From the NCBI GenBank assembly GCA_035500455.1, contig DATJXG010000259.1, positions 1 to 31,695 of the forward strand: a stretch of DNA of 31,695 bases, written 5' to 3'. Shown in pieces: positions 1-8,099 of the stretch (positions are counted from its first letter, which is position 1; each line of letters starts with the position of its first letter). The notes under the pieces are model-generated. The model had not been told where the DNA came from and searched no databases. It saw nothing but the letters and a program-made list of their open reading frames with translations. The position numbers were made by a program, and so were the translations under genes. Source of the DNA: DATJXG01 sp035500455. GTDB lineage: Bacteria > Acidobacteriota > Terriglobia > Terriglobales > Acidobacteriaceae.

Positions 1-252
1 ATGTCCACACTCGATTCCTCGACGACTCGACAGGTAGCCAGCGAATCTGAATATCAAGAGCCTTCGCGGTCGGCACACCGGGCATTATATCGCCGCCACC
101 CCACAGGGTCGATTGTTGGACTCGGGACAATCGCCGCGATTTCCAAACTCGTGCTCTTTTGGTCACCGGCTACAGGTGGCATGTTCCCAAGTTCTCGGCG
201 GATCGCTCTCGTGCCGCGGTCTAAGGCAGTTTGCTCGCTACGCATCAAATGC
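1..252. other. No supported gene at the window's left edge
   Basis: Open frames run through this stretch on both strands, but none gives a protein I recognise, none has a convincing ribosome-binding site, and their composition is arginine- and serine-rich in the way of chance frames in GC-rich DNA. The stretch may hold the end of something cut off by the window edge. It runs into the promoter of the toxin-antitoxin pair. Confidence 0.5.
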
Positions 253-280
253 AATGCGGATAAAATGCTATAATCGCATT
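253..280 (+). promoter_or_regulatory. Extended -10 promoter with inverted repeat (candidate TA autoregulatory operator)
   Basis: TGCTATAAT (266-274) is a perfect extended -10. It ends six bases before the antitoxin ATG at 281, so transcription would start at or next to the start codon and the mRNA would be leaderless or nearly so; no Shine-Dalgarno sequence is present. AATGCG (253-258) and CGCATT (275-280) form an inverted repeat that brackets the -10. Phd/YefM antitoxins are known to repress their own promoters by binding palindromes, so this is a natural operator, but binding is inferred. Confidence 0.6.
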
Positions 281-550
281 ATGATTGATGTGACTCAGGA
301 CATCCATTCCCTTACCACCTTCAAGCGGAACTCTTCCGGGCTGATGAAGCGCATGAAGAAGACGGGGCGGCCGCTGGTGCTTACCGTGAACGGCAAAGCT
401 GAGGTTGTGCTGCTCGATGCCAAGGACTACCAGCAGGTGGCTGAACATCTGGACGCGGTGGCGAGCATCCGCCGGGGCCTGCTTCAGGCCAAGAAAGGCA
501 TGGGGCGTCCCGCTGAGGAAGTCTTTGACGAACTGGAACGGGAAACGTAG
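281..550 (+). CDS. Type II antitoxin, Phd/YefM family
   Basis: An 89-residue protein starting at the ATG directly after the TATAAT box; a longer in-frame start at 113 would run back through the promoter and is rejected. The N-terminal half has the Phd/YefM pattern: a short beta strand, then TTFKRNSSGLMKRMKKTGRPLVLTVNGKAEVVLL, cited here only in outline, with the typical 'PLVLTVNGK-EVVLLD' strand-turn-strand and a 'DYQ' helix start (about residues 30-52). The C-terminal part (about 60-89) is charged and should be the flexible toxin-binding tail. The partner toxin begins 23 bases downstream on the same strand. Known role of the family: neutralises the toxin and represses the operon through a DNA-binding N-terminal domain. 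Family assignment is firm; toxin partner is inferred from order. Confidence 0.85.
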   Translation: MIDVTQDIHSLTTFKRNSSGLMKRMKKTGRPLVLTVNGKAEVVLLDAKDYQQVAEHLDAVASIRRGLLQAKKGMGRPAEEVFDELERET

Positions 551-573
551 TTCAGCCGAGAACCCACCGATAG

Positions 574-894
574 ATGACTTACCGCGTTATCCTCTCGCCC
601 GATGCCGAGACTGATCTTCGGGCAGCGTATCGCTACATTCGCAGCCAGGCGCCGCGTGCGGCGCGCGAGTGGATTCGCCGTGCCCGGCAGAGCGTCCGGA
701 GTCTGGCGCGACATCCCGAGCGTTGTCCCCTAGCTCCCGAGAGTGTTTTATTCGACGAGCCCATTCGCGAGTTGCTTTTTGGCACGGGCAATCGGGGCAC
801 ATATCGCTTCCTGTTCGTGGTGCTTGGGCAGTCGGTTTATGTTCTGCATGTTCGGCATGGATCTCGGCTTCCGCTCTCTCCCTCGGAGGAGTGA
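574..894 (+). CDS. Type II toxin, RelE/ParE superfamily
   Basis: A 106-residue basic protein. The opening 'YRVILSPDAETDLRAAYRYI' is the classic ParE/plasmid-stabilisation start (strand, then a helix with D-L--AY-YI). It is followed by an arginine-rich helix (about residues 27-50, with RAAREWIRRAR) and a C-terminal 'YRFLFVVLGQSVYVLHVRHGSR' strand pair typical of the fold, where ParE/RelE proteins carry conserved basic residues. It is the second gene of the pair and has no clear ribosome-binding site of its own, so it is probably translated from the antitoxin transcript. Whether it acts on gyrase (ParE-like) or on ribosome-bound mRNA (RelE-like) cannot be told from the sequence. Length is normal for the family and there is no sign of decay. 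Confidence 0.85.
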   Translation: MTYRVILSPDAETDLRAAYRYIRSQAPRAAREWIRRARQSVRSLARHPERCPLAPESVLFDEPIRELLFGTGNRGTYRFLFVVLGQSVYVLHVRHGSRLPLSPSEE

Positions 895-903
895 TTTTGT
901 TTC

Positions 904-966
904 TGTGGGGACAGGGCTTTGCTCCGTCCGGGCGGGTTCTGGCCCATCAAAACCAGACCTGCCTCC
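904..966. repeat. Dispersed convergent-spacer repeat, copy 1
   Basis: TGTGGGGACAGGG (904-916) followed by CATCAAAACCAGACC (945-959). The same blocks, in the same order, occur on the other strand at 19835-19878. In both places the element sits between two convergent genes. A 5-bp TCTGG/CCAGA stem can form here; the second copy has a perfect 9-bp stem. It may act as a bidirectional terminator. Confidence 0.6.
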
Positions 967-992
967 ACACGGTCCACGCCGCTACGCTGGCC

Positions 993-2543
<1,551 letters not shown>

Positions 2544-2552
2544 GTGCCGGAG

Positions 2553-2558
2553 ATTATA
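2553..2558 (-). promoter_or_regulatory. -10 box of the carboxyltransferase gene
   Basis: On the minus strand TATAAT occupies 2558 to 2553, nine bases before the ATG at 2543. The predicted transcription start lies 2-3 bases from the start codon, so the mRNA would be almost leaderless, which agrees with the absence of a Shine-Dalgarno sequence. No good -35 is visible at 16-18 bases. Confidence 0.45.
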
Positions 2559-2640
2559 GCGGTTGAGATGCCGCCTGGGAGTGGCGCGGTGCTGCTGGGT
2601 TGGATGCGCAGATTAAGGGCTGGTTCTCTTGGGTGAAAAC

Positions 2641-2674
2641 CAGTTGTCAGTTTCAGTTCCCGGTTCTCAGTTGG
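2641..2674. repeat. Degenerate CAGTTNN heptamer tandem repeat
   Basis: Five consecutive units: CAGTTGT, CAGTTT, CAGTTCC, CGGTTCT, CAGTTGG. The array begins in the spacer and ends four bases before the stop codon of the secreted-protein gene on the minus strand. Similar isolated text (CTGTCAGTTCTCC) appears near 28406. Function unknown. Confidence 0.5.
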
Positions 2675-2677
2675 GAC

Positions 2678-3250
2678 CTACTCCAGGCCGGCTCCCAGGG
2701 GTTCGTAGCGGTACTTCTTGCCATCCCAGAAAGTGGCGGAGGTCATGTTGTCGCCGCCGGTCTCTTCGGTCAGGATCGCCATGATCGTTTTCTTCTTTAG
2801 CGTCAGCTTTCTCACGCTGACATCCTTAAATGGAAGATTGATGATGACGAACTTGGCCTTGGGAGTAGCGGCACGCCAGGCATCGGCGCCAGCGCCGTGA
2901 ATCACCAACAGGACCGCGCCGCGGCTGCCGGGGTCTTCGGAGGCGAACTGGCTGGTGACTTTCACGTCGCTATAGCCGAAATAAGCGTTGTAAGGGTCGA
3001 TCACGTGGAAGTCGTGCTCGGCCTGGTCGATCATCGGATTCTTGCAGTGGGCGGTGATGACGGCGTCTTCGATTCCGTCGCCATCCAGATCGGCAATCAA
3101 CGGCGGAGGCGCGCCCTCCACGGAGCAGGTAGCGCCGAACTGGCTTTGGATGAAGTCATTGGTTACCGGTTGCGACGGCTGCTGGGCAAAGCAAAGAGAA
3201 CTCAGCATCCACAAAGCGGACAAGGCTGGAAGAAACCTACGACAAATCAT
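2678..3250 (-). CDS. Exported protein of unknown function
   Basis: About 190 residues from the ATG at 3250, which gives a good Sec signal peptide (ICRRF, then a hydrophobic LPALSALWMLSSLCFA, then AQ as a plausible cleavage site); an upstream ATG at 3271 would place extra residues before it. The mature part contains 'LIADLDGDGIEDAVITAHC', which resembles an FG-GAP/EF-hand-like Asp-rich loop (D-D-D-G), and later 'AVLLVIHGAGADAW' and 'KKKTIMAILTEETGGDNMTSATFWDGKKYRY'. Two Cys in the mature part (in 'ATCSV' and 'AHCKN') could form a disulphide. I do not recognise a specific family. It lies alone between the carboxyltransferase gene and a repeat block, in the same direction as both neighbours. Confidence 0.7.
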   Translation of the reverse strand: MICRRFLPALSALWMLSSLCFAQQPSQPVTNDFIQSQFGATCSVEGAPPPLIADLDGDGIEDAVITAHCKNPMIDQAEHDFHVIDPYNAYFGYSDVKVTSQFASEDPGSRGAVLLVIHGAGADAWRAATPKAKFVIINLPFKDVSVRKLTLKKKTIMAILTEETGGDNMTSATFWDGKKYRYEPLGAGLE

Positions 3251-3370
3251 GAAACTACTGTAGTCCCGCATAGGCCGCTTTCGGTATAGACGGACGAGGT
3301 GCGGGGTGCACGGAAGTCACTATGCTGCGCCGCAAAGGTCTTGACGGAAATTTCCGGTCGAGACCGTAAG

Positions 3371-3418
3371 GTGTAGCCGCAAAGGTCGCAAGGGTCGCGA
3401 AGGAAATCGCGGCTACAC
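3371..3418. repeat. Hairpin repeat with 9-nt-period CGCAAAG units, overlapping the end of ada
   Basis: GTGTAGCCGC (3371-3380) pairs perfectly with GCGGCTACAC (3409-3418). The 28-nt loop side carries CGCAAAG (3378), CGCAAGG (3387) and CGCGAAG (3396) at an exact nine-base period. The right arm contains the TAG stop codon of ada. A single further CGCAAAG lies near 3332. It belongs to the same family as 24003-24067 and 28368-28392. Confidence 0.75.
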
Positions 3419-4510
3419 TGTGGCGCCTTCCATCTTGAGGAGTGCCTTCTTGCGCTCGATTCCCCAGCGGTATCCGCCCATGTCGCCGTTCTGGCGCACC
3501 ACGCGATGGCAGGGAATCGCCACCGCCACAGGATTGGTCGCGCAGGCCCGGGCCACGGCGCGGACTGCAGCTGGTTCGCCGATTTCCTTTGCTACCTCGC
3601 TATACGACTGCGTCGCGCCAAACGGGATGGCTTGCAGGTGCGTCCAGACTTTACGCTGGAAGGCAGTGGCTTGAATGTCCAGCGGCAGCGCCGAATTCAA
3701 CTTGTGGCCGCGAAGGTGGTGGAGAAGCCGGCCCTTCCAGGGAGCCAAACCTTCGTCGTCGCGGCGGCGGACGGCGAAAGGAAATTCGTGCTTCAGGCCT
3801 TGCTCCAGCTCTTCATCCGAATCGGCGAATTGAATCGCACAAACTCCCTTGGCAGTTGCCGCAATCAACATCCGCCCCAGCGGCGAGGCGACACAGGTAT
3901 AGCGCACCACGGCGGCTATCGCGCCACGTCGATATTTGTCCGGCGCCATGCCTAGTTGCGAGGCGGTCCGCTCATACAGGCGGCTGCTCGATCCGTAGCC
4001 GGCGTCGTACATGGCGCGGGTCACGGAGTGCCCGGCGCGCAGGTTGCTTTTGAACTGGTTCATGCGGCAGGAATCGGCGTAGGCGCGGGGGCTCACACCC
4101 AGCACCGCCTTAAATGTCCGCTGCAAATGAAACGGGCTTTGCCCGAACTCATCGGCCAGGCGGGCGAGCGTTACCGGCTCGTCGAGGTTCTGCTCGAGGT
4201 AGCGGCAAATGGCTTTCACCATCCGCGCATGGGCGTTGCCCCCGGCGGCGCGCGGCCGGCAGCGCAGGCAGGCGCGGTAGCCGGCTTTCTCGGCTTCCTC
4301 CGGCGTGCGGAAGAACTGCACGTTCTGCCGCCGCGGACGCTTCGCCGGGCATGAGGGCCGGCAATATACGCCGGTGGAAGAGACTGCAAACACGAAGCTG
4401 TCGTCCTGGCCGGCATCGCGGGCCACCACCGCTTGCCACCGCGACTCGTTATTGGAGGGTGCTGCTGCCACCGTCGTTTCGGTCAAGTTGAGTATCGCAT
4501 TGGTTGTCAT
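3413..4510 (-). CDS. ada: Bifunctional transcriptional activator / O6-methylguanine-DNA methyltransferase Ada
   Basis: A 365-residue protein with the full three-part Ada architecture. The N-terminal zinc domain has Cys50, Cys54, Cys81 and Cys84 (CRPSC...CLRC), which in Ada bind zinc and take methyl groups from phosphotriesters. Next is an AraC-type helix-turn-helix domain (about residues 95-195, with 'EPVTLARLADEFGQSPFHLQRTF'). Last is the methyltransferase domain, with the acceptor Cys334 in 'IPCHRVV'. Known function: suicidal repair of alkylated DNA; once methylated on the N-terminal Cys it activates its own promoter. Nothing is missing or truncated. A palindromic AAAGCGC box lies about 55 bases upstream of the start. 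The neighbour in the divergent direction is an unrelated CBM9-like gene. Confidence 0.96.
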   Translation of the reverse strand: MTTNAILNLTETTVAAAPSNNESRWQAVVARDAGQDDSFVFAVSSTGVYCRPSCPAKRPRRQNVQFFRTPEEAEKAGYRACLRCRPRAAGGNAHARMVKAICRYLEQNLDEPVTLARLADEFGQSPFHLQRTFKAVLGVSPRAYADSCRMNQFKSNLRAGHSVTRAMYDAGYGSSSRLYERTASQLGMAPDKYRRGAIAAVVRYTCVASPLGRMLIAATAKGVCAIQFADSDEELEQGLKHEFPFAVRRRDDEGLAPWKGRLLHHLRGHKLNSALPLDIQATAFQRKVWTHLQAIPFGATQSYSEVAKEIGEPAAVRAVARACATNPVAVAIPCHRVVRQNGDMGGYRWGIERKKALLKMEGATV

Positions 4511-4564
4511 AGTGACCCAAGCTTAGGACGAAGGAATCTGCCCAGCCATCCGGATCTTGCGGTC

Positions 4565-4574
4565 AAAGCGCTTT
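4565..4574. promoter_or_regulatory. Candidate Ada box in the ada promoter region
   Basis: AAAGCGCTTT is a perfect palindrome, so it reads AAAGCGC on both strands. The Ada box described in E. coli is AAAGCGCA, matched here at seven of eight positions. On the minus strand it runs directly into TTGACC (4566-4561), a possible -35 facing ada, which is the arrangement expected for an Ada-activated promoter. No clear -10 follows, so this is tentative. Confidence 0.4.
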
Positions 4575-4595
4575 TCTGCGTTATTCTGATGCGTA

Positions 4596-5309
4596 GTGAA
4601 ATTCGCCATCGTATGGGCGGGGATTCTCTCCTTTTATTCGATTATGCAAACGCCGCAATCGCCCGCCTGCGCCGCCACTGCAACCGAGGTGGTCGCACAG
4701 CACGTTAGCCACGGAATTCGTCTCGATGCCGCGAATCCTGCCAAGGAATGGCAGAAAGCGGCGCCAGCCAGGTTCTGCTCGGATTGGCAAGGGAAGCACG
4801 GAGATCCCGCCCTTACTACCGAGGTGCAGATGCTGTGGACTCCGCAGACCCTGTATTTGCGGTTCGAAGCCAGGTATCGTGACCTTTACGTCTTCACCGA
4901 TTCCGAGGCCAATGGCCGCCGCGACTACCTGTGGGAACGGGATGTTGCCGAAGCCTTCCTACAGCCGGATGCGTCCCGTCCGGACCATTACCGCGAGTTC
5001 GAAATCAGCCCCAATGGGATGTGGCTCGACCTTGACATCGTACCTGACGGCAAGACCGATCTGAAGAGCGGCCTGGAGAGGTCCGTTTTTGTCGATGAAG
5101 GCGCCAAGTCCTGGAGCGCTGAATTGGCGATTCCGATGAGAGCGCTCACGCCGGTCTTTGATCCGAGTGTGGTTTGGCGGGCCAATTTCTACCGTGTCGA
5201 AGGCCGGAGCGAGCCCCGCACATACCTGGCATGGCAGGCTACCGGCACACCCCAACCCAACTTCCATGTGCCCGGCGCATTCGGGAAGGTGCGCTTCGAG
5301 GGAAGCTAG
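4596..5309 (+). CDS. CBM9-like carbohydrate-binding protein, probably exported
   Basis: Up to 237 residues from a GTG at 4596; an ATG at 4644 is an alternative, and neither has a clear ribosome-binding site. The longer form begins with a hydrophobic stretch (FAIVWAGILSFYSIM) that could be a signal peptide ending near 'ACAA'. The body matches the family-9-like carbohydrate-binding beta-sandwich: 'TEVQMLWTPQTLYLRFEA', then 'ERDVAEAFLQPD', 'YREFEISPNGMWLDLDI' and 'WSAELAIPMRAL', the usual order of conserved segments in CBM9-like proteins found in Bacteroidota and Acidobacteriota. It would bind carbohydrate outside the cytoplasmic membrane but has no catalytic domain. It stands alone, away from the sugar cluster, divergent from ada with an 85-base spacer. 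Confidence 0.75.
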   Translation: MKFAIVWAGILSFYSIMQTPQSPACAATATEVVAQHVSHGIRLDAANPAKEWQKAAPARFCSDWQGKHGDPALTTEVQMLWTPQTLYLRFEARYRDLYVFTDSEANGRRDYLWERDVAEAFLQPDASRPDHYREFEISPNGMWLDLDIVPDGKTDLKSGLERSVFVDEGAKSWSAELAIPMRALTPVFDPSVVWRANFYRVEGRSEPRTYLAWQATGTPQPNFHVPGAFGKVRFEGS

Positions 5310-5416
5310 TAGCGGACAGGTGGCCGAGTGGATTTTCTTTGCGAAAATTCCGTTTGCAAGAATTGGGTCGGGCGCGTTCTCAATAGAGATCGTCCAACCC
5401 GATTCGGAGGTCCACC

Positions 5417-6019
5417 ATGCCCCGGCCTAGATTAGCGCTTACATTGTCGATGTTTCTTGCTGCTTCCAGCGTTATCGCTCAGCAGGCGTATCGTCCCCCC
5501 GATCCCCACGTCATGGCTCGGCTTTCCTATGGCAGTTCGGGGATGGCGCAGCGCGGAGATTTGCGTCACGTTTGTGTAGCTGTTGATCGGGATGGTGCTT
5601 ACCGAATAGTGCGTCGCCTGGATGACGGTCAGACTCAGCGGTTGCACGGAAAGATGTCAAAGGAAGAACTTCAGCAGCTTTCTACCCTGCTTGGGACGGC
5701 TGAGTTCCGGAATCTGTCTGGCGATCACGGGGGCCTGATTCGCCAGCAGTCCGAAAGCTTTGTGGCGGAGGTTCCCTCCGCTGGCCGGGCGCTCGATGGA
5801 ACCGGGGTATCGCTGGAACCTGAAGCCTGGCATCTGCAGTGGCTGAACGGAGACGGCGAGAATCCATTCCCGCCGTCGGTTGGAAAAGTAGTGGACTGGC
5901 TGCAGCACTTTCAGCCCAAGGATGGAAAACCGTTCCAATACGCCGAGTATCCAGATGTATGTCCCGCCGCGGGACTTCGTTTGCTGCAGCCATCGGTGGC
6001 TGAAAATTCCCAGCCCTGA
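5417..6019 (+). CDS. Exported protein of unknown function
   Basis: A 200-residue protein. The start at 5417 is well supported: GGAGG lies six bases upstream of the ATG. Residues 1-22 form a Sec signal peptide (PRPRLALTLSMFLAASSVIAQQ, cut near AQQ). The mature part has 'RHVCVAVDRDGAYRIVRRLDDGQTQ' followed by 'GKMSKEELQQLSTLLGTAEFRNLSG', a pattern often seen in small acidobacterial exported proteins in which a beta pair precedes a helix that reads like a dose-type linear predictor. A second Cys appears at 'YPDVCPAAG'. I know no function. It converges on the pentad-repeat gene with only 24 bases between stop codons. Confidence 0.75.
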   Translation: MPRPRLALTLSMFLAASSVIAQQAYRPPDPHVMARLSYGSSGMAQRGDLRHVCVAVDRDGAYRIVRRLDDGQTQRLHGKMSKEELQQLSTLLGTAEFRNLSGDHGGLIRQQSESFVAEVPSAGRALDGTGVSLEPEAWHLQWLNGDGENPFPPSVGKVVDWLQHFQPKDGKPFQYAEYPDVCPAAGLRLLQPSVAENSQP

Positions 6020-6041
6020 CCTTACAGGGGCGAACGTCAGG
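6015..6041. terminator. Possible bidirectional terminator between convergent genes
   Basis: CCTGAC (6015-6020) and GTCAGG (6036-6041) form a 6-bp stem around a 15-base loop in the 24-base gap between two convergent genes; the left arm covers the stop codon of the plus-strand gene. There is no uridine tract, so this is weak. Confidence 0.3.
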
Positions 6042-6043
6042 AA

Positions 6044-6304
6044 TTAATACGTCCCGGCACGCAGTACGGTGCCGGGCGGCAGTTTGATCGATTCAAGCAC
6101 AGTCGCTTCAGCGACACGGAGCCGGGTCACCTTCAGATCCTGAATCTCAAGCGATCTGAATCTGACGTTCTCGGCCACGAGGCGGCGGATTGCCAGTCTT
6201 CCTACGGCGAGGGCGCCGATCGCAAATGCGCCCACGGCGACCGCCCCGATCGCAGTGCCCACCACCGCAACCCCGCCCCAGCTTATGGATTTTGATCTGT
6301 CCAT
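6044..6304 (-). CDS. Small pentad-repeat protein with hydrophobic N-terminal part
   Basis: An 86-residue protein. The ATG at 6304 is chosen because AGGAGG sits ten bases upstream; the ATG at 6313 is almost on top of that motif. After a short polar start and 'SWGGVAVVGTAIGAV', the sequence falls into five-residue units: AVGAF, AIGAL, AVGRL, AIRRL, VAENV, RFRSL, EIQDL, KVTRL, RVAEA. A hydrophobic residue recurs at positions 2 and 5 of each unit. The first units are purely hydrophobic and glycine-rich and would suit a membrane, the later ones are charged; the register does not break between them. This looks like a short beta-solenoid or pentapeptide-like protein anchored in the membrane. Function unknown; no operon partner. 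Confidence 0.7.
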   Translation of the reverse strand: MDRSKSISWGGVAVVGTAIGAVAVGAFAIGALAVGRLAIRRLVAENVRFRSLEIQDLKVTRLRVAEATVLESIKLPPGTVLRAGTY

Positions 6305-6460
6305 CTCGCGCATTCCTCCTTCCAGCCGCGAATATAACACCCCGGGCAGCGACGCAGTGGCTGTACTGTGCGAAAGGTCTATCACGGATAGCGTTTGCCG
6401 CTTTCTCATTTCCGGGTTAGAGTATCGAGCAAGTTTTTCTTGGGTCCAGGGAGGCAGGCG

Positions 6461-6988
6461 ATGAAGCAAGGTAGCCGCAGGTTGGCGGTGGTTGTTTGGT
6501 CCACGCTGTGCATATCTTTGTTGTGTGCGTCTTCAGGGTTGTTAGCCCAGGATGCAAAGCCCGGATTACTTAGCATCCCGGAACTCCGGGAATACGTGCC
6601 GGCGGTTTACTTCTTTCGCGGACAATCAGCCACGGTACAGATCCGCAACGCCGCGGGTTTCCGCGCCGCCGGCGGAAAACTGGTGATGGCGGCGCTGGTG
6701 GATACTTCGGGTTACGCCCAGGACGTGGCGGAGAAGTACCAGGGCCTGTTCATTACCGAGGTTAAGCTCGGCATCGGGGACGCTACCCTGCCTCCAGGAC
6801 AGTATGGCTTCGGCTTCACCCAGGATGGAAAATTCATCGTTATGGACGTGGGGGCAAACGACGTGCTGTCGATTCCCTCGGCGATCGACGAGAACCTGCG
6901 GCGGCCAGTTCCGCTGAAGATGGCGGAAGATAATGGCGGATACCGCATCTATGCGGGGCGGAAGTACGTTTCTATCAAAATCATGTAA
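6461..6988 (+). CDS. Exported protein of unknown function
   Basis: A 175-residue protein starting at ATG 6461, with GGGAGG about eight bases upstream; a start at 6395 would overlap the divergent gene and is rejected. The signal peptide is clear: KQGSRR, a hydrophobic LAVVVWSTLCISLLCASSGLL, then AQDA. The mature domain contains 'VYFFRGQSATVQIRNAAGFR', 'GKLVMAALVDTSGYAQDV', 'LPPGQYGFGFTQDGKFIVMDVGAND', suggesting a compact beta-barrel, and ends 'GYRIYAGRKYVSIKIM'. It may belong to the lipocalin-like or copper-binding-like exported folds, but I cannot name a family. The gene converges on the zinc-ribbon gene with a 15-base gap, and its upstream spacer is shared with the divergent pentad-repeat gene. 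Confidence 0.75.
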   Translation: MKQGSRRLAVVVWSTLCISLLCASSGLLAQDAKPGLLSIPELREYVPAVYFFRGQSATVQIRNAAGFRAAGGKLVMAALVDTSGYAQDVAEKYQGLFITEVKLGIGDATLPPGQYGFGFTQDGKFIVMDVGANDVLSIPSAIDENLRRPVPLKMAEDNGGYRIYAGRKYVSIKIM

Positions 6989-7003
6989 GCGGCCTCCAAC
7001 CGG

Positions 7004-7684
7004 CTAATGCGGCAGCGGTTGCAGGGCGCCCAGCACCAGGCTCAGGCCTGCCCGGCGGCGCAGTTCGTTGAGCAGCGCCTGGGCGGCATTCTGGTACGTC
7101 TTGTTGGGATCAGAAGGATCAGCCCACACCGCCTCATAGATCACCGACGTAGCTTCTTTCAGATCCATGTGCAGGGCGGCTTCCATTACATCCACACGCT
7201 CCAGAAGCTGGGTGTAACAGGCTTCGCACACTGCGGCCGCCTCCTGGCTTCCCGGCACGTGATTCTGTGACTGGTTGCAGCGGTGGTTCTCCGCCGGATT
7301 GATCTCCAGCTTGGAGACTTGCAACTGGGCTTTGAAGCTGCGCAGGAAGCGCTCGCGCTCTTCGTCAAGCGTAGCAGCGTCAGGCGCGGACTCGACCGGC
7401 GGTGGCGGGGGGACGGGGCTGCTGTCGCCCGAGTCTCGCGGTGCTACCCGCTCGCTGGCGTGGCAAACCGGGCAGGCCCGAAGATCGGCCGCGTAGTAGG
7501 TTTTGCACTTCGCGCACGGCAAACCGTAATAGCTTCGCCGGGGCGAAGGAGCGGGCGCGGGGGCTGCAGCAGCCCCGCCTTCGATACTGGCTCGTGGCGG
7601 ACGCTGCATGCCCTGGCCTGTTTGCAGAGCTGAGCGATGGGCGCGCGCTCCGCCCTCCGGCAGTTTGGTTTCTGTTGGATTCAT
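7004..7684 (-). CDS. Zinc-ribbon protein of unknown function
   Basis: A 226-residue protein from the ATG at 7684, which has GGAGG four to five bases upstream. An earlier in-frame ATG at 7822 lacks a ribosome-binding site. The N-terminal 50 residues are low-complexity (Gly/Ala/Pro). A single zinc ribbon follows, with CAKC and CPVC separated by ten residues (about residues 54-72), then a Pro-rich linker (VPPPPPVESAP). The rest is predicted helical: 'DEERERFLRSFKAQLQVSKLEI', an isolated CEAC pair, 'QLLERVDVMEAALHMDLKEATSVIYEAVWADP' and a final 'YQNAAQALLNELRRRAGLSL'. There is no membrane segment or signal peptide. The layout resembles cytoplasmic zinc-ribbon adaptor-like proteins but no activity can be assigned. 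Confidence 0.7.
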   Translation of the reverse strand: MNPTETKLPEGGARAHRSALQTGQGMQRPPRASIEGGAAAAPAPAPSPRRSYYGLPCAKCKTYYAADLRACPVCHASERVAPRDSGDSSPVPPPPPVESAPDAATLDEERERFLRSFKAQLQVSKLEINPAENHRCNQSQNHVPGSQEAAAVCEACYTQLLERVDVMEAALHMDLKEATSVIYEAVWADPSDPNKTYQNAAQALLNELRRRAGLSLVLGALQPLPH

Positions 7685-7968
7685 TCGCCCTCCGTGGTCT
7701 AACCCCCCACTTCCCCGGTGCACTCCACTGAGGTCCATCCAATCAAACGTGCTCAAACTTGTTTGGAATTGCCAGACCATTCTAGGGCGGGCGGTCCTTT
7801 CGCCGATGGCACAGCAGTGCACGTGCGCTATCGTCCGATAGTCACTTGCAGTTCAGGGGCCAATCGGTTGCGCCTCAAAATCAAGCAAATAGGCGCCACT
7901 GAGATTTTCATTTCGGTACGCTACCGGGGCGATGAATTCCAAAATGAGATGAGATGCGAAACGCGCGA

Positions 7969-7991
7969 TGTAGGCGCGGGCGTCCGCGCCC
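7969..7991 (+). repeat. TAGGCGCGGG palindromic repeat, copy 1
   Basis: TGTAGGCGCGGGCGTCCGCG followed by CCC forms a short GC-rich hairpin. Related copies lie at 23329-23352 (plus) and 29853-29877 (minus). All are intergenic. Confidence 0.55.
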
Positions 7992-8077
7992 ATGCGAAGC
8001 GGGTATGCCGTTGGCGGCGGTGCTTGTGGCTCCGCCGTAGGTTTTGCCGACCCTGAGTTTTGATTCCAGCGCTAGGT

Positions 8078-8099
8078 GCCGGCGAGACGCCGGCGCTAC
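8078..8099 (-). repeat. GTAGCGCCGGCG palindromic repeat, minus-strand copy
   Basis: On the minus strand it reads GTAGCGCCGGCGTCTCGCCG then GC. GCCGGCG and CGCCGGC arms make a stable hairpin. Three further copies lie at 28265-28307 (two) and 29337-29358. Confidence 0.65.

Noticed and set aside
1..273. A 90-residue open frame starting at the first base
   Set aside because: No recognisable domain or ribosome-binding site, and it overlaps the promoter of the antitoxin gene.
4840..4880. A tRNA T-loop-like GGTTCGAA
   Set aside because: It lies within the CBM9-like reading frame and no acceptor or anticodon stem can be built round it.
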